From positions 3,782,001 to 3,846,000 of the forward strand of contig NZ_CP132203.1 in the NCBI RefSeq assembly GCF_030719035.1: a stretch of DNA of 64,000 bases, written 5' to 3'. This DNA is from Hahella sp. HNIBRBA332. GTDB taxonomy: Bacteria; Pseudomonadota; Gammaproteobacteria; Pseudomonadales; Oleiphilaceae. Under the pieces are notes generated by a model that was not told where the DNA came from, searched no databases, and saw only the letters and a list, made by a program, of their open reading frames with translations. Shown piece by piece: positions 52,035 to 60,584 of the stretch. A program made the position numbers and the translations under genes. Within the stretch, counting starts at the first letter, position 1; every line of letters starts with the position of its first letter.

Positions 52035-52058
52035 AACGGCGCTTTCAGGCGCCGTTTT
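52035..52058 (+). terminator. Rho-independent terminator of metG
   Basis: AACGGCGC (52035-52042) pairs with GCGCCGTT (52049-52056) around a 6-base loop, and the T-run extends to 52058. It lies 8 bases past the metG stop. Confidence 0.75.
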
Positions 52059-52258
52059 GCTGCGCCAGCTCAATTTTGCGCTAAATCCGCGCAAGGGCGA
52101 CAGGCGCAGCCTTGAACGCACTGCGACACAACCAGATAATAATCGCCGGAACCAGGGAATTCCGGAAGCTGGCGACCTGTTGCGCGGCGAGCTTCCATAA
52201 GCGACGCTTTGGCTAGCATTAGGATACAGCCGGTGAAGATCCTGAATAAGAGGCGCTG

Positions 52259-52840
52259 ATGACTGAATACCTGTTGATACTGGTGAGCACCATACTGGTC
52301 AACAACTTCGTACTGGTCCAATTCCTGGGCCTGTGCCCTTTCATGGGCGTTTCCAACAAGCTGGAAACCGCCATGGGCATGTCCCTGGCCACTACCTTTG
52401 TGCTGACGCTCTCATCATTATGCAGCTATCTGGCGTACGAATATCTTTTGGCGCCCCTCGGCATGGAGTTCTTAAAAACCATTACGTTTATTCTGGTGAT
52501 CGCAGTCGTCGTCCAGTTCACGGAAATGGTGATTAAAAAAACCAGCCCCCTGCTTTATCGCGTCCTGGGTATTTTTCTGCCGCTGATCACCACTAACTGC
52601 GCCGTGCTTGGCGTAGCGCTGTTAAACATCAAAAAGCAAAATGATTTCATGGAGTCGATCCTGTACGGGTTCGGCGCCGCTGTCGGTTTCTCCCTGGTGC
52701 TGACGTTGTTTTCCGCTATGCGCGAACGCATCGCCGCCGCGGATGTGCCGGAACCGTTCAAGGGCGGCGCCATCGGGATGATCACCGCCGGCCTGATGTC
52801 ACTGGCGTTCCTGGGCTTCACCGGCCTGGTTAATATCTAG
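52259..52840 (+). CDS. rsxA: Electron transport complex subunit RsxA
   Basis: RsxA is one of six subunits of the Rsx/Rnf complex, which moves electrons across the inner membrane with ion transport; in E. coli it keeps SoxR reduced. The 193-residue protein has six membrane helices, starting MTEYLLILVSTILVNNFVLVQFLGLCPFMGVS. Paired Cys in CPF and TTNCAVLG bind a cluster within the membrane in this family. First gene of rsxABCDGE-nth. Confidence 0.96.
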   Translation: MTEYLLILVSTILVNNFVLVQFLGLCPFMGVSNKLETAMGMSLATTFVLTLSSLCSYLAYEYLLAPLGMEFLKTITFILVIAVVVQFTEMVIKKTSPLLYRVLGIFLPLITTNCAVLGVALLNIKKQNDFMESILYGFGAAVGFSLVLTLFSAMRERIAAADVPEPFKGGAIGMITAGLMSLAFLGFTGLVNI

Positions 52841-52853
52841 GGGCCTTCCGCAG

Positions 52854-53447
52854 ATGAGTATTGTCGTCTTAGCCGTATTGGCGCTCTCCGCGCTGGCGCT
52901 TACCTTCGGAGCCGTACTTGGCTTCGCCTCCGTCAAATTCAAAGTGGAAGGCAACCCCATCGTCGACCAGATCGACGGCCTGTTGCCGCAAACCCAATGC
53001 GGACAGTGCGGTTACCCCGGCTGCCGCCCTTATGCGGAAGCTATCGCCAACGGCGACGCCATCAATAAGTGCCCTCCCGGCGGGGAAGCCACCATTACGG
53101 CCCTGGCGGATTTGCTGGATGTTGAGGCCATGCCTCTGGATTCCGAACATGGCGAAAGCAAGGGCAAACAGGTGGCCTATATTCGCGAAGATGAGTGCAT
53201 CGGCTGCACCAAGTGCATCCAGGCCTGCCCGGTGGACGCCATCCTCGGCGCCGCCAAACAGATGCACACAGTGATCGTCAGCGAATGCACGGGGTGCGAC
53301 CTGTGCGTCGATCCCTGTCCCGTGGACTGCATAGATATGATTCCCGCCCCCAGCGGCATCCGCGATTGGGCCTGGGATATGCCCAAGCCGCCGACAAATG
53401 GCGGCGCGATCATCGCGACAGATCAGAATAACGGTATGGCGGCGTGA
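52854..53447 (+). CDS. rsxB: Electron transport complex subunit RsxB (ferredoxin)
   Basis: RsxB is a membrane-anchored ferredoxin that holds several Fe-S clusters. The 197-residue protein has an N-terminal anchor (IVVLAVLALSALALTFGAVLGF), a CGQCGYPGC motif with an upstream Cys-rich domain, and two classic ferredoxin motifs, CIGCTKCIQACP and CTGCDLCVDPCP. Thirteen bases separate it from rsxA and 17 from rsxC. Confidence 0.96.
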   Translation: MSIVVLAVLALSALALTFGAVLGFASVKFKVEGNPIVDQIDGLLPQTQCGQCGYPGCRPYAEAIANGDAINKCPPGGEATITALADLLDVEAMPLDSEHGESKGKQVAYIREDECIGCTKCIQACPVDAILGAAKQMHTVIVSECTGCDLCVDPCPVDCIDMIPAPSGIRDWAWDMPKPPTNGGAIIATDQNNGMAA

Positions 53448-53464
53448 GGAAGTAAGGCCTGAGC

Positions 53465-55927
53465 ATGAGACAAATCTGGGATTTCCACGGCGGCGTACAC
53501 CCTCCGGAAAATAAAAGCCAATCCACCAGCCGACCGATCCGCAAGGCGACGCTGCCGAAAACGTTGATACTTCCGTTGAGCCAGCATATTGGCCAGCCCG
53601 CCAAAGCCCTGGTGGAGCCGGGTCAAAAAGTATTGAAAGGCGAAGTCATCGCCGCTGCGGAGGGGCCGGTCAGCGTAGCGGTTCATGCATCGTCTTCCGG
53701 CACGGTGACGGCCATAGAAAGACGCCCTGTGCCGCACCCTTCCGGTCTCAACGATATCTGCATCGTGATCGAGACGGATGGGAAAGACGCCTGGACGGAC
53801 CTGACGCCATGCGAAGACTACCGCTCACTTAGCCCAGAACAACTGCTGGAGCGCGTCCATCAGGGCGGTATCGCCGGCATGGGCGGCGCAGGCTTTCCCA
53901 CTGCGATCAAACTGCACCCGCCTCGCAACGACAAGGTCAATGCGCTGATATTGAATGCGGCGGAATGCGAGCCTTACATCACCGCCGATGACATGCTGAT
54001 GCGTGAGCGCGCCGACGAAGTCATTCACGGCATGGAAATCATGGCTCAGCTTCTGGAGCCTGAAGAATGTCTGATCGGCATCGAGGACAATAAGCCGGCA
54101 GCCATCGCCGCACTGAAGCAGGCCGCCGCCGGCACTCATATCGAAGTGGTTGTGATTCCCACCAAATACCCATCCGGCGGTGAGAAACAACTCATCAAAA
54201 TTCTCACCGGGCTGGAAGTGCCGCATGGCAAGATCCCCGCGGATATTGGCGTGATGTGCCAAAATGTAGGCACCGCCGCCGCAGTTTACCGCGCCGTCCG
54301 CTTCGGTGAGCCGCTAATTTCTCGCATCACCACAGTGACAGGCGACGGCGTTGCTACGCCCGGTAATTTTGAAGTTTTATTAGGCTCGCCCATGTCTGAC
54401 CTGTTGCAGCAGGCGGGATTCGACGCGAGCAAAACGGATCGTCTGATCATGGGCGGCCCCATGATGGGCTTCACCTTAACAGATCCAGAGTTGCCGCTGG
54501 TGAAGACCAGCAATTGCATTATGGCGGTATCGGCCAGGGAATTTCCCAGACCCGATCCCGCTCAGGCCTGTATTCGTTGCGGCCTTTGCGCCGAGGCCTG
54601 TCCGGCGGAACTGCTGCCGCAGCAGCTCTATTGGTTTTCCAAAGCCCAGGAATTTGATAAGGCGGAGAACTATAACCTGTTCGACTGCATTGAGTGCGGC
54701 GCCTGTTCTTATGTCTGCCCCAGCAGCATCCCACTGGTGCAATATTACCGTTACGCCAAGAATCAAATCCGGGTAGCGGCGCAGGAGCAACAGAAATCCG
54801 ACAAGGCGCGTGAGCGTTTCGAATTCCGACAAGCCCGTCTTGAACGCGAGAAAGAAGAGAAAGAAGCCAAACGCAAGGCCCGTGCGGAAGCCGCCGCTAA
54901 AGCGCAGGCGGAAAAGGCGGCCCAGCAACAGGATGCGCCGGCGGAAGTAGACCCGAAGAAAGCGGCGATAGAAGCCGCCATCATGCGCGCCCAAGCCAAG
55001 CGCGCACCGGCTCCCACCCTTCCCCAGGTCAATATCGCCGAACTGCAAACCAATGTAGACAAGGCCAGGGAGAAACTGGAAAAAGTACGCGAGACGCTGG
55101 CGGAATCCGATGGAGCCAATACCGCCATGCAGGAAAAGCTGCGCAATGCGATCGCCAAAAACGAAGAACGTTTGGCGGCGGCGGAAAAAGCCCTTCACGT
55201 CGCTCAGAACTCAGCGACAGCAACATCTGTCGCCTCAAACACCGGGCCTGCGACCCAGACAGACCCTGAGCAACAGGTGCGCGCTATCGCCCGCACCCGG
55301 GACAAGATAAAGACTCTGACCCAAGCGATAGAGGCCTGTCGCGAAACCGACCCACAGCGGGCGGCGCAACTGACCGAAACCGTGGAGAAAACCAGGGCGA
55401 AGCTGGCGGAGTTGGAAGCGGAGTCAGTCCCGACAGATAAAGCGACCGATAAGCCGCCGGAGCCCAACCTGGAAGAACTGAGTTCTCAGGTTGATAAAGC
55501 CCGTGACAAGCTGAGCATGATGCAAGGCATGTTGGAGGACGCCAAAGCAGAGCAGCCGTCCGACGAAGCCAAAATCGCCAAGTTGCAACGCGCCGTGGAA
55601 AAGAATCAGGACCGTTTGGCCGCAGCGCAAGAAACGCTGCGGGAAGCCCAGACACAAGCCGCCAGTTCTGGCGTCAAAGTGGCGTCTCCTGAGGAAATTG
55701 AGGCTCTGACCTCCGCGCTGGAGAAAGCGCAGGATAAACTTGTCATGATGCAGAACATGCTCAACGAAGCCCAACAGGAATCCCCCGTAGACGAGGCGAA
55801 AGTGGCGAAACTCACCAGAGCGGTGGAAAAAAACCAGGATCGGGTCGCCGCCGCCCGCGCCACACTTAACGAAGCTCGCGGCGACGCAGCGGAAAATCAG
55901 ACCAGCACTGACGGAGCGGGCGCTTAA
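53465..55927 (+). CDS. rsxC: Electron transport complex subunit RsxC with repeat-rich C terminus
   Basis: RsxC is the cytoplasmic NADH-dehydrogenase-like subunit; its fold binds FMN and NADH and two [4Fe-4S] clusters. Domain order: Rnf barrel (about 30-125), a GGAGFPTAIK/NAAECEPYI NADH-FMN domain, an SLBB-like domain, then CIRCGLCAEACP and CIECGACSYVCP. After residue 440 comes a long, charged, Ala/Lys/Glu-rich extension with four related helical repeats of about 50-60 residues, from residue 523 to 803. The core is ordinary; the 820-residue length is at the upper end for RsxC. It is translated between rsxB and rsxD. Confidence 0.95.
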   Translation: MRQIWDFHGGVHPPENKSQSTSRPIRKATLPKTLILPLSQHIGQPAKALVEPGQKVLKGEVIAAAEGPVSVAVHASSSGTVTAIERRPVPHPSGLNDICIVIETDGKDAWTDLTPCEDYRSLSPEQLLERVHQGGIAGMGGAGFPTAIKLHPPRNDKVNALILNAAECEPYITADDMLMRERADEVIHGMEIMAQLLEPEECLIGIEDNKPAAIAALKQAAAGTHIEVVVIPTKYPSGGEKQLIKILTGLEVPHGKIPADIGVMCQNVGTAAAVYRAVRFGEPLISRITTVTGDGVATPGNFEVLLGSPMSDLLQQAGFDASKTDRLIMGGPMMGFTLTDPELPLVKTSNCIMAVSAREFPRPDPAQACIRCGLCAEACPAELLPQQLYWFSKAQEFDKAENYNLFDCIECGACSYVCPSSIPLVQYYRYAKNQIRVAAQEQQKSDKARERFEFRQARLEREKEEKEAKRKARAEAAAKAQAEKAAQQQDAPAEVDPKKAAIEAAIMRAQAKRAPAPTLPQVNIAELQTNVDKAREKLEKVRETLAESDGANTAMQEKLRNAIAKNEERLAAAEKALHVAQNSATATSVASNTGPATQTDPEQQVRAIARTRDKIKTLTQAIEACRETDPQRAAQLTETVEKTRAKLAELEAESVPTDKATDKPPEPNLEELSSQVDKARDKLSMMQGMLEDAKAEQPSDEAKIAKLQRAVEKNQDRLAAAQETLREAQTQAASSGVKVASPEEIEALTSALEKAQDKLVMMQNMLNEAQQESPVDEAKVAKLTRAVEKNQDRVAAARATLNEARGDAAENQTSTDGAGA
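55030..55880 (+). repeat. Four coiled-coil repeats in the RsxC C terminus
   Basis: Units begin near residues 523 (IAELQTNVDKAREKLEKVRE), 603 (VRAIARTRDKIKTLTQAIE), 668 (LEELSSQVDKARDKLSMMQG) and 743 (IEALTSALEKAQDKLVMMQN). Units 3 and 4 also share VEKNQDR followed by an A-rich helix; unit 1 has IAKNEERLAAAE. They diverge in DNA but keep the protein pattern. Confidence 0.8.
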
Positions 55928-55930
55928 CCC

Positions 55931-56971
55931 ATGGCATTTCTTCGCATCACCTCCCCTCACTTGAAAGGCCCTGCGCGCACGACCGCTATCATGCAGTGGG
56001 TGATCCTGGCCACCGCGCCCGGATTACTGACCATGACCTGGTTCTTTGGCTGGGGAACCCTGATCAACGTCATTCTGGCGTCATTAACCGCAGTGGCGGC
56101 GGAAGCCTTTGTGCTCACGCTGCGCAAACGCCCCCTGGCCTTTTATCTGCGGGACTACAGCGCCGTTCTCACCGGGGTTTTGCTGGGACTGGCGCTGCCG
56201 CCTTACGCGCCCTGGTGGGTCACATTCGTCGGGACGGCGTTCGCCATCATATTCGCCAAGCAGATTTACGGCGGCTTGGGCAATAATCCATTCAACCCCG
56301 CCATGGTGGGTTACGCGCTGCTGCTGGTGTCATTCCCTGTGGCGATGACCACTAACTGGGCGACGCCGCGTCCCCTGGCGGAAATTCCGGGATTCATGGA
56401 CGCTTTCGCTCACATCTTCTGGGGAGCGGAAATCGGCGTGGACGGCTACACCATGGCCACGCCTTTGGACACCTATAAGCACGAAATTGTCGCCGGCACT
56501 TCAGAAGCAGTCTTCGCCATGCCCGTCTTCGGCGCGCGCACTGCGCTGGGCTGGGAGTGGGTTAACCTGGCCTTCCTCGCCGGGGGACTACTGCTTATCT
56601 GGCGCAAGATTATAACCTGGCATATTCCAGTCAGCATGCTCGCCGCTCTGGCGCTGTGCTCTCTGTTACTAGGCTGGGATGAAGACAAATATGCGCCGCT
56701 GCAACTGCATCTACTCGCCGGAGCCACCATGCTGGGCGCTTTTTTCATCGCTACAGACCCGGTTTCCGCCGCCACCAGCAAACTCGGCAAGCTTTATTAC
56801 GGCGCTGGCGTCGGCATTCTGGTTTACCTGATTCGCACCTGGGGCAACTACCCGGACGCCGTGGCCTTCGCCGTACTGTTGATGAACTTCGCCGCGCCGT
56901 TCCTCGACTATTACACCCAGCCCCGCACTTACGGACACCGCAAAGCCCGTCGCGGCGTGAAACAGGATTAG
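55931..56971 (+). CDS. rsxD: Electron transport complex subunit RsxD
   Basis: RsxD is an integral membrane flavoprotein. The 346-residue protein has about nine or ten helices and ITSPHLKGPARTTAIMQWV at its N terminus. A conserved Thr that carries covalent FMN in the family probably lies in TDPVSAATSKLGK (about residue 280). GGLGNNPFNPAMVGYALLLVSFP is the typical family loop. It lies 3 bases after rsxC. Confidence 0.95.
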   Translation: MAFLRITSPHLKGPARTTAIMQWVILATAPGLLTMTWFFGWGTLINVILASLTAVAAEAFVLTLRKRPLAFYLRDYSAVLTGVLLGLALPPYAPWWVTFVGTAFAIIFAKQIYGGLGNNPFNPAMVGYALLLVSFPVAMTTNWATPRPLAEIPGFMDAFAHIFWGAEIGVDGYTMATPLDTYKHEIVAGTSEAVFAMPVFGARTALGWEWVNLAFLAGGLLLIWRKIITWHIPVSMLAALALCSLLLGWDEDKYAPLQLHLLAGATMLGAFFIATDPVSAATSKLGKLYYGAGVGILVYLIRTWGNYPDAVAFAVLLMNFAAPFLDYYTQPRTYGHRKARRGVKQD

Positions 56972-56980
56972 GAGACGCCA

Positions 56981-57637
56981 ATGAACGCATTACAGGCATC
57001 CATTCTTCGGGGCGGCATCGGGCTCGCGATATTCGCTGTGGTGACCGCCGGGTTGATCGCGGTCACTCAAGTCAGCACTGCTGATCGTATCGCAGATGCG
57101 GAAAAACACGCCCGCGCCAAGGCGCTGTATGAAGTGGTTCCACGTACCGAGCACGATAACGACATGCTGGCGGCGCCCATCCTCTTGCACCCGGACCCTT
57201 TGCTCGGAGCCAAAGACACAACGGAAGCCTATCTGGCTACCCGTCACGGCTCGCCGGTGGCGGTGATTCTGCCTTTTGTCGCGCCGGATGGCTACACCGG
57301 AGAAATCCAGGGTATCGTCGGCATTCAGCCGGACGGCGTCATCAAAGGCGTACGCGTCACCGCTCATAAGGAAACCCCGGGGTTGGGCGATAAGATCGAA
57401 GCGCGGAAATCTCCCTGGGTGGAACAGTTTCCCGGCCGCTCGCTCAGCTCTCCTGCGGAAGACCGCTGGAAAGTGAAAAAGGACGGCGGCGATTTCGATC
57501 AGATGACCGGCGCCACCATCACGCCCAGAGCGGTAGTGAAGGCGGTGCGTAATGCGCTAACCTATTTTCAAAGCCATCGTGATCAACTCTTGCGTAGCAA
57601 TAGCGGCGTCAATACCGCAACCGCGACACAGGAATAG
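56981..57637 (+). CDS. rsxG: Electron transport complex subunit RsxG
   Basis: RsxG has one N-terminal membrane helix (LRGGIGLAIFAVVTAGLIAVTQ) and a periplasmic FMN-binding domain. FMN is covalently bound to a Thr in the motif here read as QMTGATITPRAV. GVRVTAHKETPGLGDKIE is the second family hallmark. The 218-residue length is normal. It lies 9 bases after rsxD. Confidence 0.95.
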   Translation: MNALQASILRGGIGLAIFAVVTAGLIAVTQVSTADRIADAEKHARAKALYEVVPRTEHDNDMLAAPILLHPDPLLGAKDTTEAYLATRHGSPVAVILPFVAPDGYTGEIQGIVGIQPDGVIKGVRVTAHKETPGLGDKIEARKSPWVEQFPGRSLSSPAEDRWKVKKDGGDFDQMTGATITPRAVVKAVRNALTYFQSHRDQLLRSNSGVNTATATQE

Positions 57638-57692
57638 CCGGACTGGCGAGCGTATCGAACATGAATGACCGAATGAACCCAGGATCTGCATA

Positions 57693-58403
57693 ATGGCGAA
57701 AAGCTATCAAGAAATAGTTCGTGACGGATTGTGGAAAAACAACCCGGCATTAGTGCAACTGCTGGGCCTCTGCCCCCTGCTGGCGGTGACAGGCACCGTG
57801 GTCAACGCCATCGGCCTGGGATTGGCCACGACTTTGGTGCTGACCGGCTCCAACGCCGCGGTTTCCATGATCCGCAACTACGTGCCCGAATCCGTACGCC
57901 TGCCCGCATTCGTCATGATCATCGCTTCTTTCGTGACCTGCGCCGAGCTGCTGATGCAGGCCTTCGCCTATGAGCTGTATGAAATTCTCGGCATTTTTAT
58001 CCCTTTGATCGTCACCAACTGCGCCATTCTTGGACGCGCAGACGCTTTCGCCTCCAAGAATCCGATTCTCCCCTCCCTGCTCGACGGCTTTATGATGGGC
58101 TTGGGTTTCAGTCTCGTGTTGATAGTGTTGGGCGGTATGCGTGAAATCATAGGACAAGGCTCTCTGTTTTCTGGAATGGACCTGCTGTTTGGCGAATCTG
58201 CACGGAGCTGGAAGCTTGAGTTGTTCGCCGACTACTCAGACTTTCTTTTCGCCGTGCTGCCCCCCGGCGCCTTTGTCGGCATGGGCCTGTTGATTGCGCT
58301 AAAAAATGTGATCGATAAACGCATGAAGGAAGCCGCTGCAGTGAAACTGGAGAAGCCTATCTCTGGCGGCAAGCGGGTACGGGTCACCGGAAAGATATCC
58401 TAA
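57693..58403 (+). CDS. rsxE: Electron transport complex subunit RsxE
   Basis: RsxE is the membrane partner and paralogue of RsxA. The 236-residue protein has about six helices. It shares with RsxA the helix-and-Cys pattern PALVQLLGLCPLLAVT and VTNCAILGRA. The C-terminal tail (KNVIDKRMKEAAAVKLEKP) is cytoplasmic and basic. It ends 84 bases before nth. Confidence 0.95.
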   Translation: MAKSYQEIVRDGLWKNNPALVQLLGLCPLLAVTGTVVNAIGLGLATTLVLTGSNAAVSMIRNYVPESVRLPAFVMIIASFVTCAELLMQAFAYELYEILGIFIPLIVTNCAILGRADAFASKNPILPSLLDGFMMGLGFSLVLIVLGGMREIIGQGSLFSGMDLLFGESARSWKLELFADYSDFLFAVLPPGAFVGMGLLIALKNVIDKRMKEAAAVKLEKPISGGKRVRVTGKIS

Positions 58404-58487
58404 ACCGCTGACGCCGACTTTCTCGCCACCCGTCACGCAAGCACGCGACGGCGCTTTTGACTGTGAATACAAACCATAAGAAGACTG

Positions 58488-59123
58488 ATGAATAAGCAAA
58501 AACGAGCGGAGATATTCGCCCGCCTAAAAGCGGAAAATCCCAACCCGACCACGGAGTTGGAGTACAACACTCCCTTTGAACTACTGATTGCAGTGGTTCT
58601 GTCCGCTCAGGCCACCGATGTGAGCGTTAATAAAGCCACCCGCAAGCTTTACCCCGTGGCGAATACGCCGGAAGCCATTTACGCGCTGGGTGTGGAGGGC
58701 CTTAAGGAGTACATCAAGACCATCGGCCTGTTCAACAGCAAAGCGGAAAACGTCATCAAGACCTGCAAAATCCTGATCGACCAACACAACTCAGAAGTGC
58801 CGCAGACCCGGGAAGCCCTCGAAGCGCTGCCAGGAGTCGGCCGTAAGACCGCCAATGTCGTTCTCAACACCGCTTTCCGTCAGCCGGCCATGGCGGTGGA
58901 TACACATATATTCCGGGTCTCCAACCGCACCAATATCGCCCCCGGCAAAAACGTGCTGGAAGTGGAGCACAAGCTGATGAAACACGTCCCCAAAGAATAC
59001 TTGATGGACGCTCATCACTGGCTGATTCTCCACGGCCGCTATATCTGCACCGCCCGCAAACCCCGATGCGGCGCCTGCGTCATCTCCGATCTGTGCGAGT
59101 TCAAAGAAAAAGTGCTGGATTGA
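58488..59123 (+). CDS. nth: Endonuclease III
   Basis: Nth is a base-excision glycosylase/AP lyase for oxidised pyrimidines. The 211-residue protein has the helix-hairpin-helix LPGVGRKTANVVLN with the catalytic Lys (about residue 120) and the essential Asp in AVDTHIFRV (about 138). The [4Fe-4S] motif is C-x6-C-x2-C-x5-C in CTARKPRCGACVISDLC. Its stop codon overlaps the next start (TGATG). Closing the rsx operon with nth is the standard arrangement. Confidence 0.97.
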   Translation: MNKQKRAEIFARLKAENPNPTTELEYNTPFELLIAVVLSAQATDVSVNKATRKLYPVANTPEAIYALGVEGLKEYIKTIGLFNSKAENVIKTCKILIDQHNSEVPQTREALEALPGVGRKTANVVLNTAFRQPAMAVDTHIFRVSNRTNIAPGKNVLEVEHKLMKHVPKEYLMDAHHWLILHGRYICTARKPRCGACVISDLCEFKEKVLD

Positions 59124-59797
59124 TGGCGTTCGACTTCCACCGCGATGGTTTGGAATGGCTGCGGGACGCACTGCCTGCATCATTGATCAACGCCATCCTG
59201 CAGGAAGTTGCCTGCGATGACGAGGTTAACTCCGGCTCCGGCGTGCGTAACGCGGATCGCAAGTACAAAACATTAAGGGAGTGGCTGGCCGGCGGCGATC
59301 TCACGCAACTGGCCTCCCGCTACTTGCAAGATGCTCCACAACGGGTCCGAGCGATCCTGTTCAATAAAACGCCCCGAAAAAACTGGCTGGTCACTTGGCA
59401 TCAGGACAGAACCGTTTGCGTCAGTGAACGGTTTGTTGCGCCAGACTGGAGGCCATGGTCAGAGAAAGAAGGCGTTCTCCACGTCCAGCCTCCTATTGAG
59501 GTGCTGGAGCGCATGCTGGCGTTTCGCATTCATCTGGACCCTACCGATGAGAGCAACGGCTGCTTGAAAGTCATCCCGGGATCTCACCGCGAGGGACTGT
59601 TATCCCATGAACGTATCCAGCAAGTCGCCGCATCGTCTAAGCCTCTGTCCTGCATCGCCCGAGCGGGCGACATCCTGGTGATGAAGCCTCACCTGCTGCA
59701 CGCCTCCAGCAAGGGAACGACGCCCAACCAGCGTCGTATCCTCCACGTAGAGTTCAGCGACTATCCGCTACCGGCAGGCGCGCAGTGGGCGAGTTAA
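59123..59797 (+). CDS. Phytanoyl-CoA dioxygenase-family Fe(II)/2-oxoglutarate oxygenase
   Basis: The 224-residue protein resembles non-haem iron dioxygenases of the PhyH type. Iron ligands are the HxD of TWHQDRTVCV and a distal His in PHLLHASSKG; the 2-oxoglutarate-binding Arg may be in QRRILHVEF. The middle has a FRIHLDPTDESNGCLKVIPGSHREG segment, a typical PhyH hallmark. The ATG at 59123 overlaps the nth stop, so translation may be coupled. Substrate unknown. A longer frame from 59066 overlaps nth and is unlikely. Confidence 0.82.
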   Translation: MAFDFHRDGLEWLRDALPASLINAILQEVACDDEVNSGSGVRNADRKYKTLREWLAGGDLTQLASRYLQDAPQRVRAILFNKTPRKNWLVTWHQDRTVCVSERFVAPDWRPWSEKEGVLHVQPPIEVLERMLAFRIHLDPTDESNGCLKVIPGSHREGLLSHERIQQVAASSKPLSCIARAGDILVMKPHLLHASSKGTTPNQRRILHVEFSDYPLPAGAQWAS

Positions 59798-59800
59798 TCT

Positions 59801-60466
59801 CTACTGCCCTGTGGCCAGGTGTCGCAGGTAATCCGGCAGCCTGACGTCACTGCGGGTTTCCGGGTCCACCTCAGGCATTCCATACACCGTGCGCATGGGC
59901 ACCACGCCCGCCCAGACCGGCTGATCCATATCCTCTTCTTTGTCTCGGGGTGGGCCGCTGCGAACTTTGGCGCTCGCCTCCACTATCGGCATGGCCAGCA
60001 CCGCCGTCGCCGCCAGTTCGTTGCGGGTGTTGGGAATGATATCGTCCGCACAGCGACCCGGGATAATGTGATCCACCAACGCATTCAGTGCTTCATTCTT
60101 CATATCCGGATCCTCTATCGCCTCGAACTGTCCAAACAAGACAACGCTGCGGTAGTTCATGGAGTGATGGAACGCCCGCCGGGAGAGCACCAGACCATCC
60201 AGTAACGTGACGCATACGGACGCCTCACGCCCATCCGCAAGGCTTTTAAACAGACGACCATTGACCGCGCCATGCACAATCAAGTTATCGCCGTAGCGGC
60301 AGTAGGCGGTTGGCAATACAAAGGGCGCGCCGTCAAACATAAACGCCACATGGCACAGAACAGATGCATCCAATATGCCGTAGATATCGCGGCGATCGTA
60401 ACCCGCCCGGTCCCGTTTGCGAGTAAAGGCGGTCTTAGGGGTTATGGGCAGTACATCGTCAGTCAT
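59801..60466 (-). CDS. Flavin-nucleotide-binding (pyridoxamine 5'-phosphate oxidase fold) protein
   Basis: The 221-residue protein has the split-barrel flavin-binding fold of the Pyridox_ox_2 type. Features: RDRAGYDRRDIYGILDASVLCHVAF at the start, PFVLPTAYCRYGDNLIVHGA, then a VCVTLLDGLVLSRRAFHHSMNYRSVVLFG segment, and Trp/Val-rich motifs near the C terminus (QPVWAGVVPMRT). It starts at ATG 60466, with GGAAGGAG seven bases upstream. It is divergent from a PdxR-like regulator, which suggests a link to vitamin B6, but the substrate of this family branch is not established. Confidence 0.8.
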   Translation of the reverse strand: MTDDVLPITPKTAFTRKRDRAGYDRRDIYGILDASVLCHVAFMFDGAPFVLPTAYCRYGDNLIVHGAVNGRLFKSLADGREASVCVTLLDGLVLSRRAFHHSMNYRSVVLFGQFEAIEDPDMKNEALNALVDHIIPGRCADDIIPNTRNELAATAVLAMPIVEASAKVRSGPPRDKEEDMDQPVWAGVVPMRTVYGMPEVDPETRSDVRLPDYLRHLATGQ

Positions 60467-60485
60467 CGAACTTACTCCTTCCAAT

Positions 60486-60505
60486 CACATCAAGCTATTG
60501 ATGTG
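60486..60505. promoter_or_regulatory. Inverted repeat in the regulator/oxidase intergenic region
   Basis: CACATCAA (60486-60493) and TTGATGTG (60498-60505) are exact reverse complements with a 4-base spacer. It lies 19 bases upstream of the oxidase start. Confidence 0.4.
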
Positions 60506-60538
60506 GGCAGATTAGCTTGAAATTGGATACACATTAAT

Positions 60539-60572
60539 GTCCACTTTACATATTTATAAAGAGTCCACTTTA
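60539..60572. promoter_or_regulatory. Direct repeats resembling a PdxR operator
   Basis: GTCCACTTTA occurs exactly at 60539-60548 and 60563-60572, 24 bases apart. Its reverse complement, TAAAGTGGAC, resembles the AAAGTGG-type motif I recall for corynebacterial PdxR. The second copy ends 12 bases before the regulator's start, so the site probably mediates autoregulation and control of the divergent gene. Confidence 0.6.
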
Positions 60573-60584
60573 GAGAAAAACTAG

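Noticed and set aside
54476..55198. 240-codon open frame antisense to rsxC
   Set aside because: It arises from the Ala/Lys/Glu-rich rsxC codons read backwards and consists of Phe/Leu/Arg-rich low-complexity sequence.
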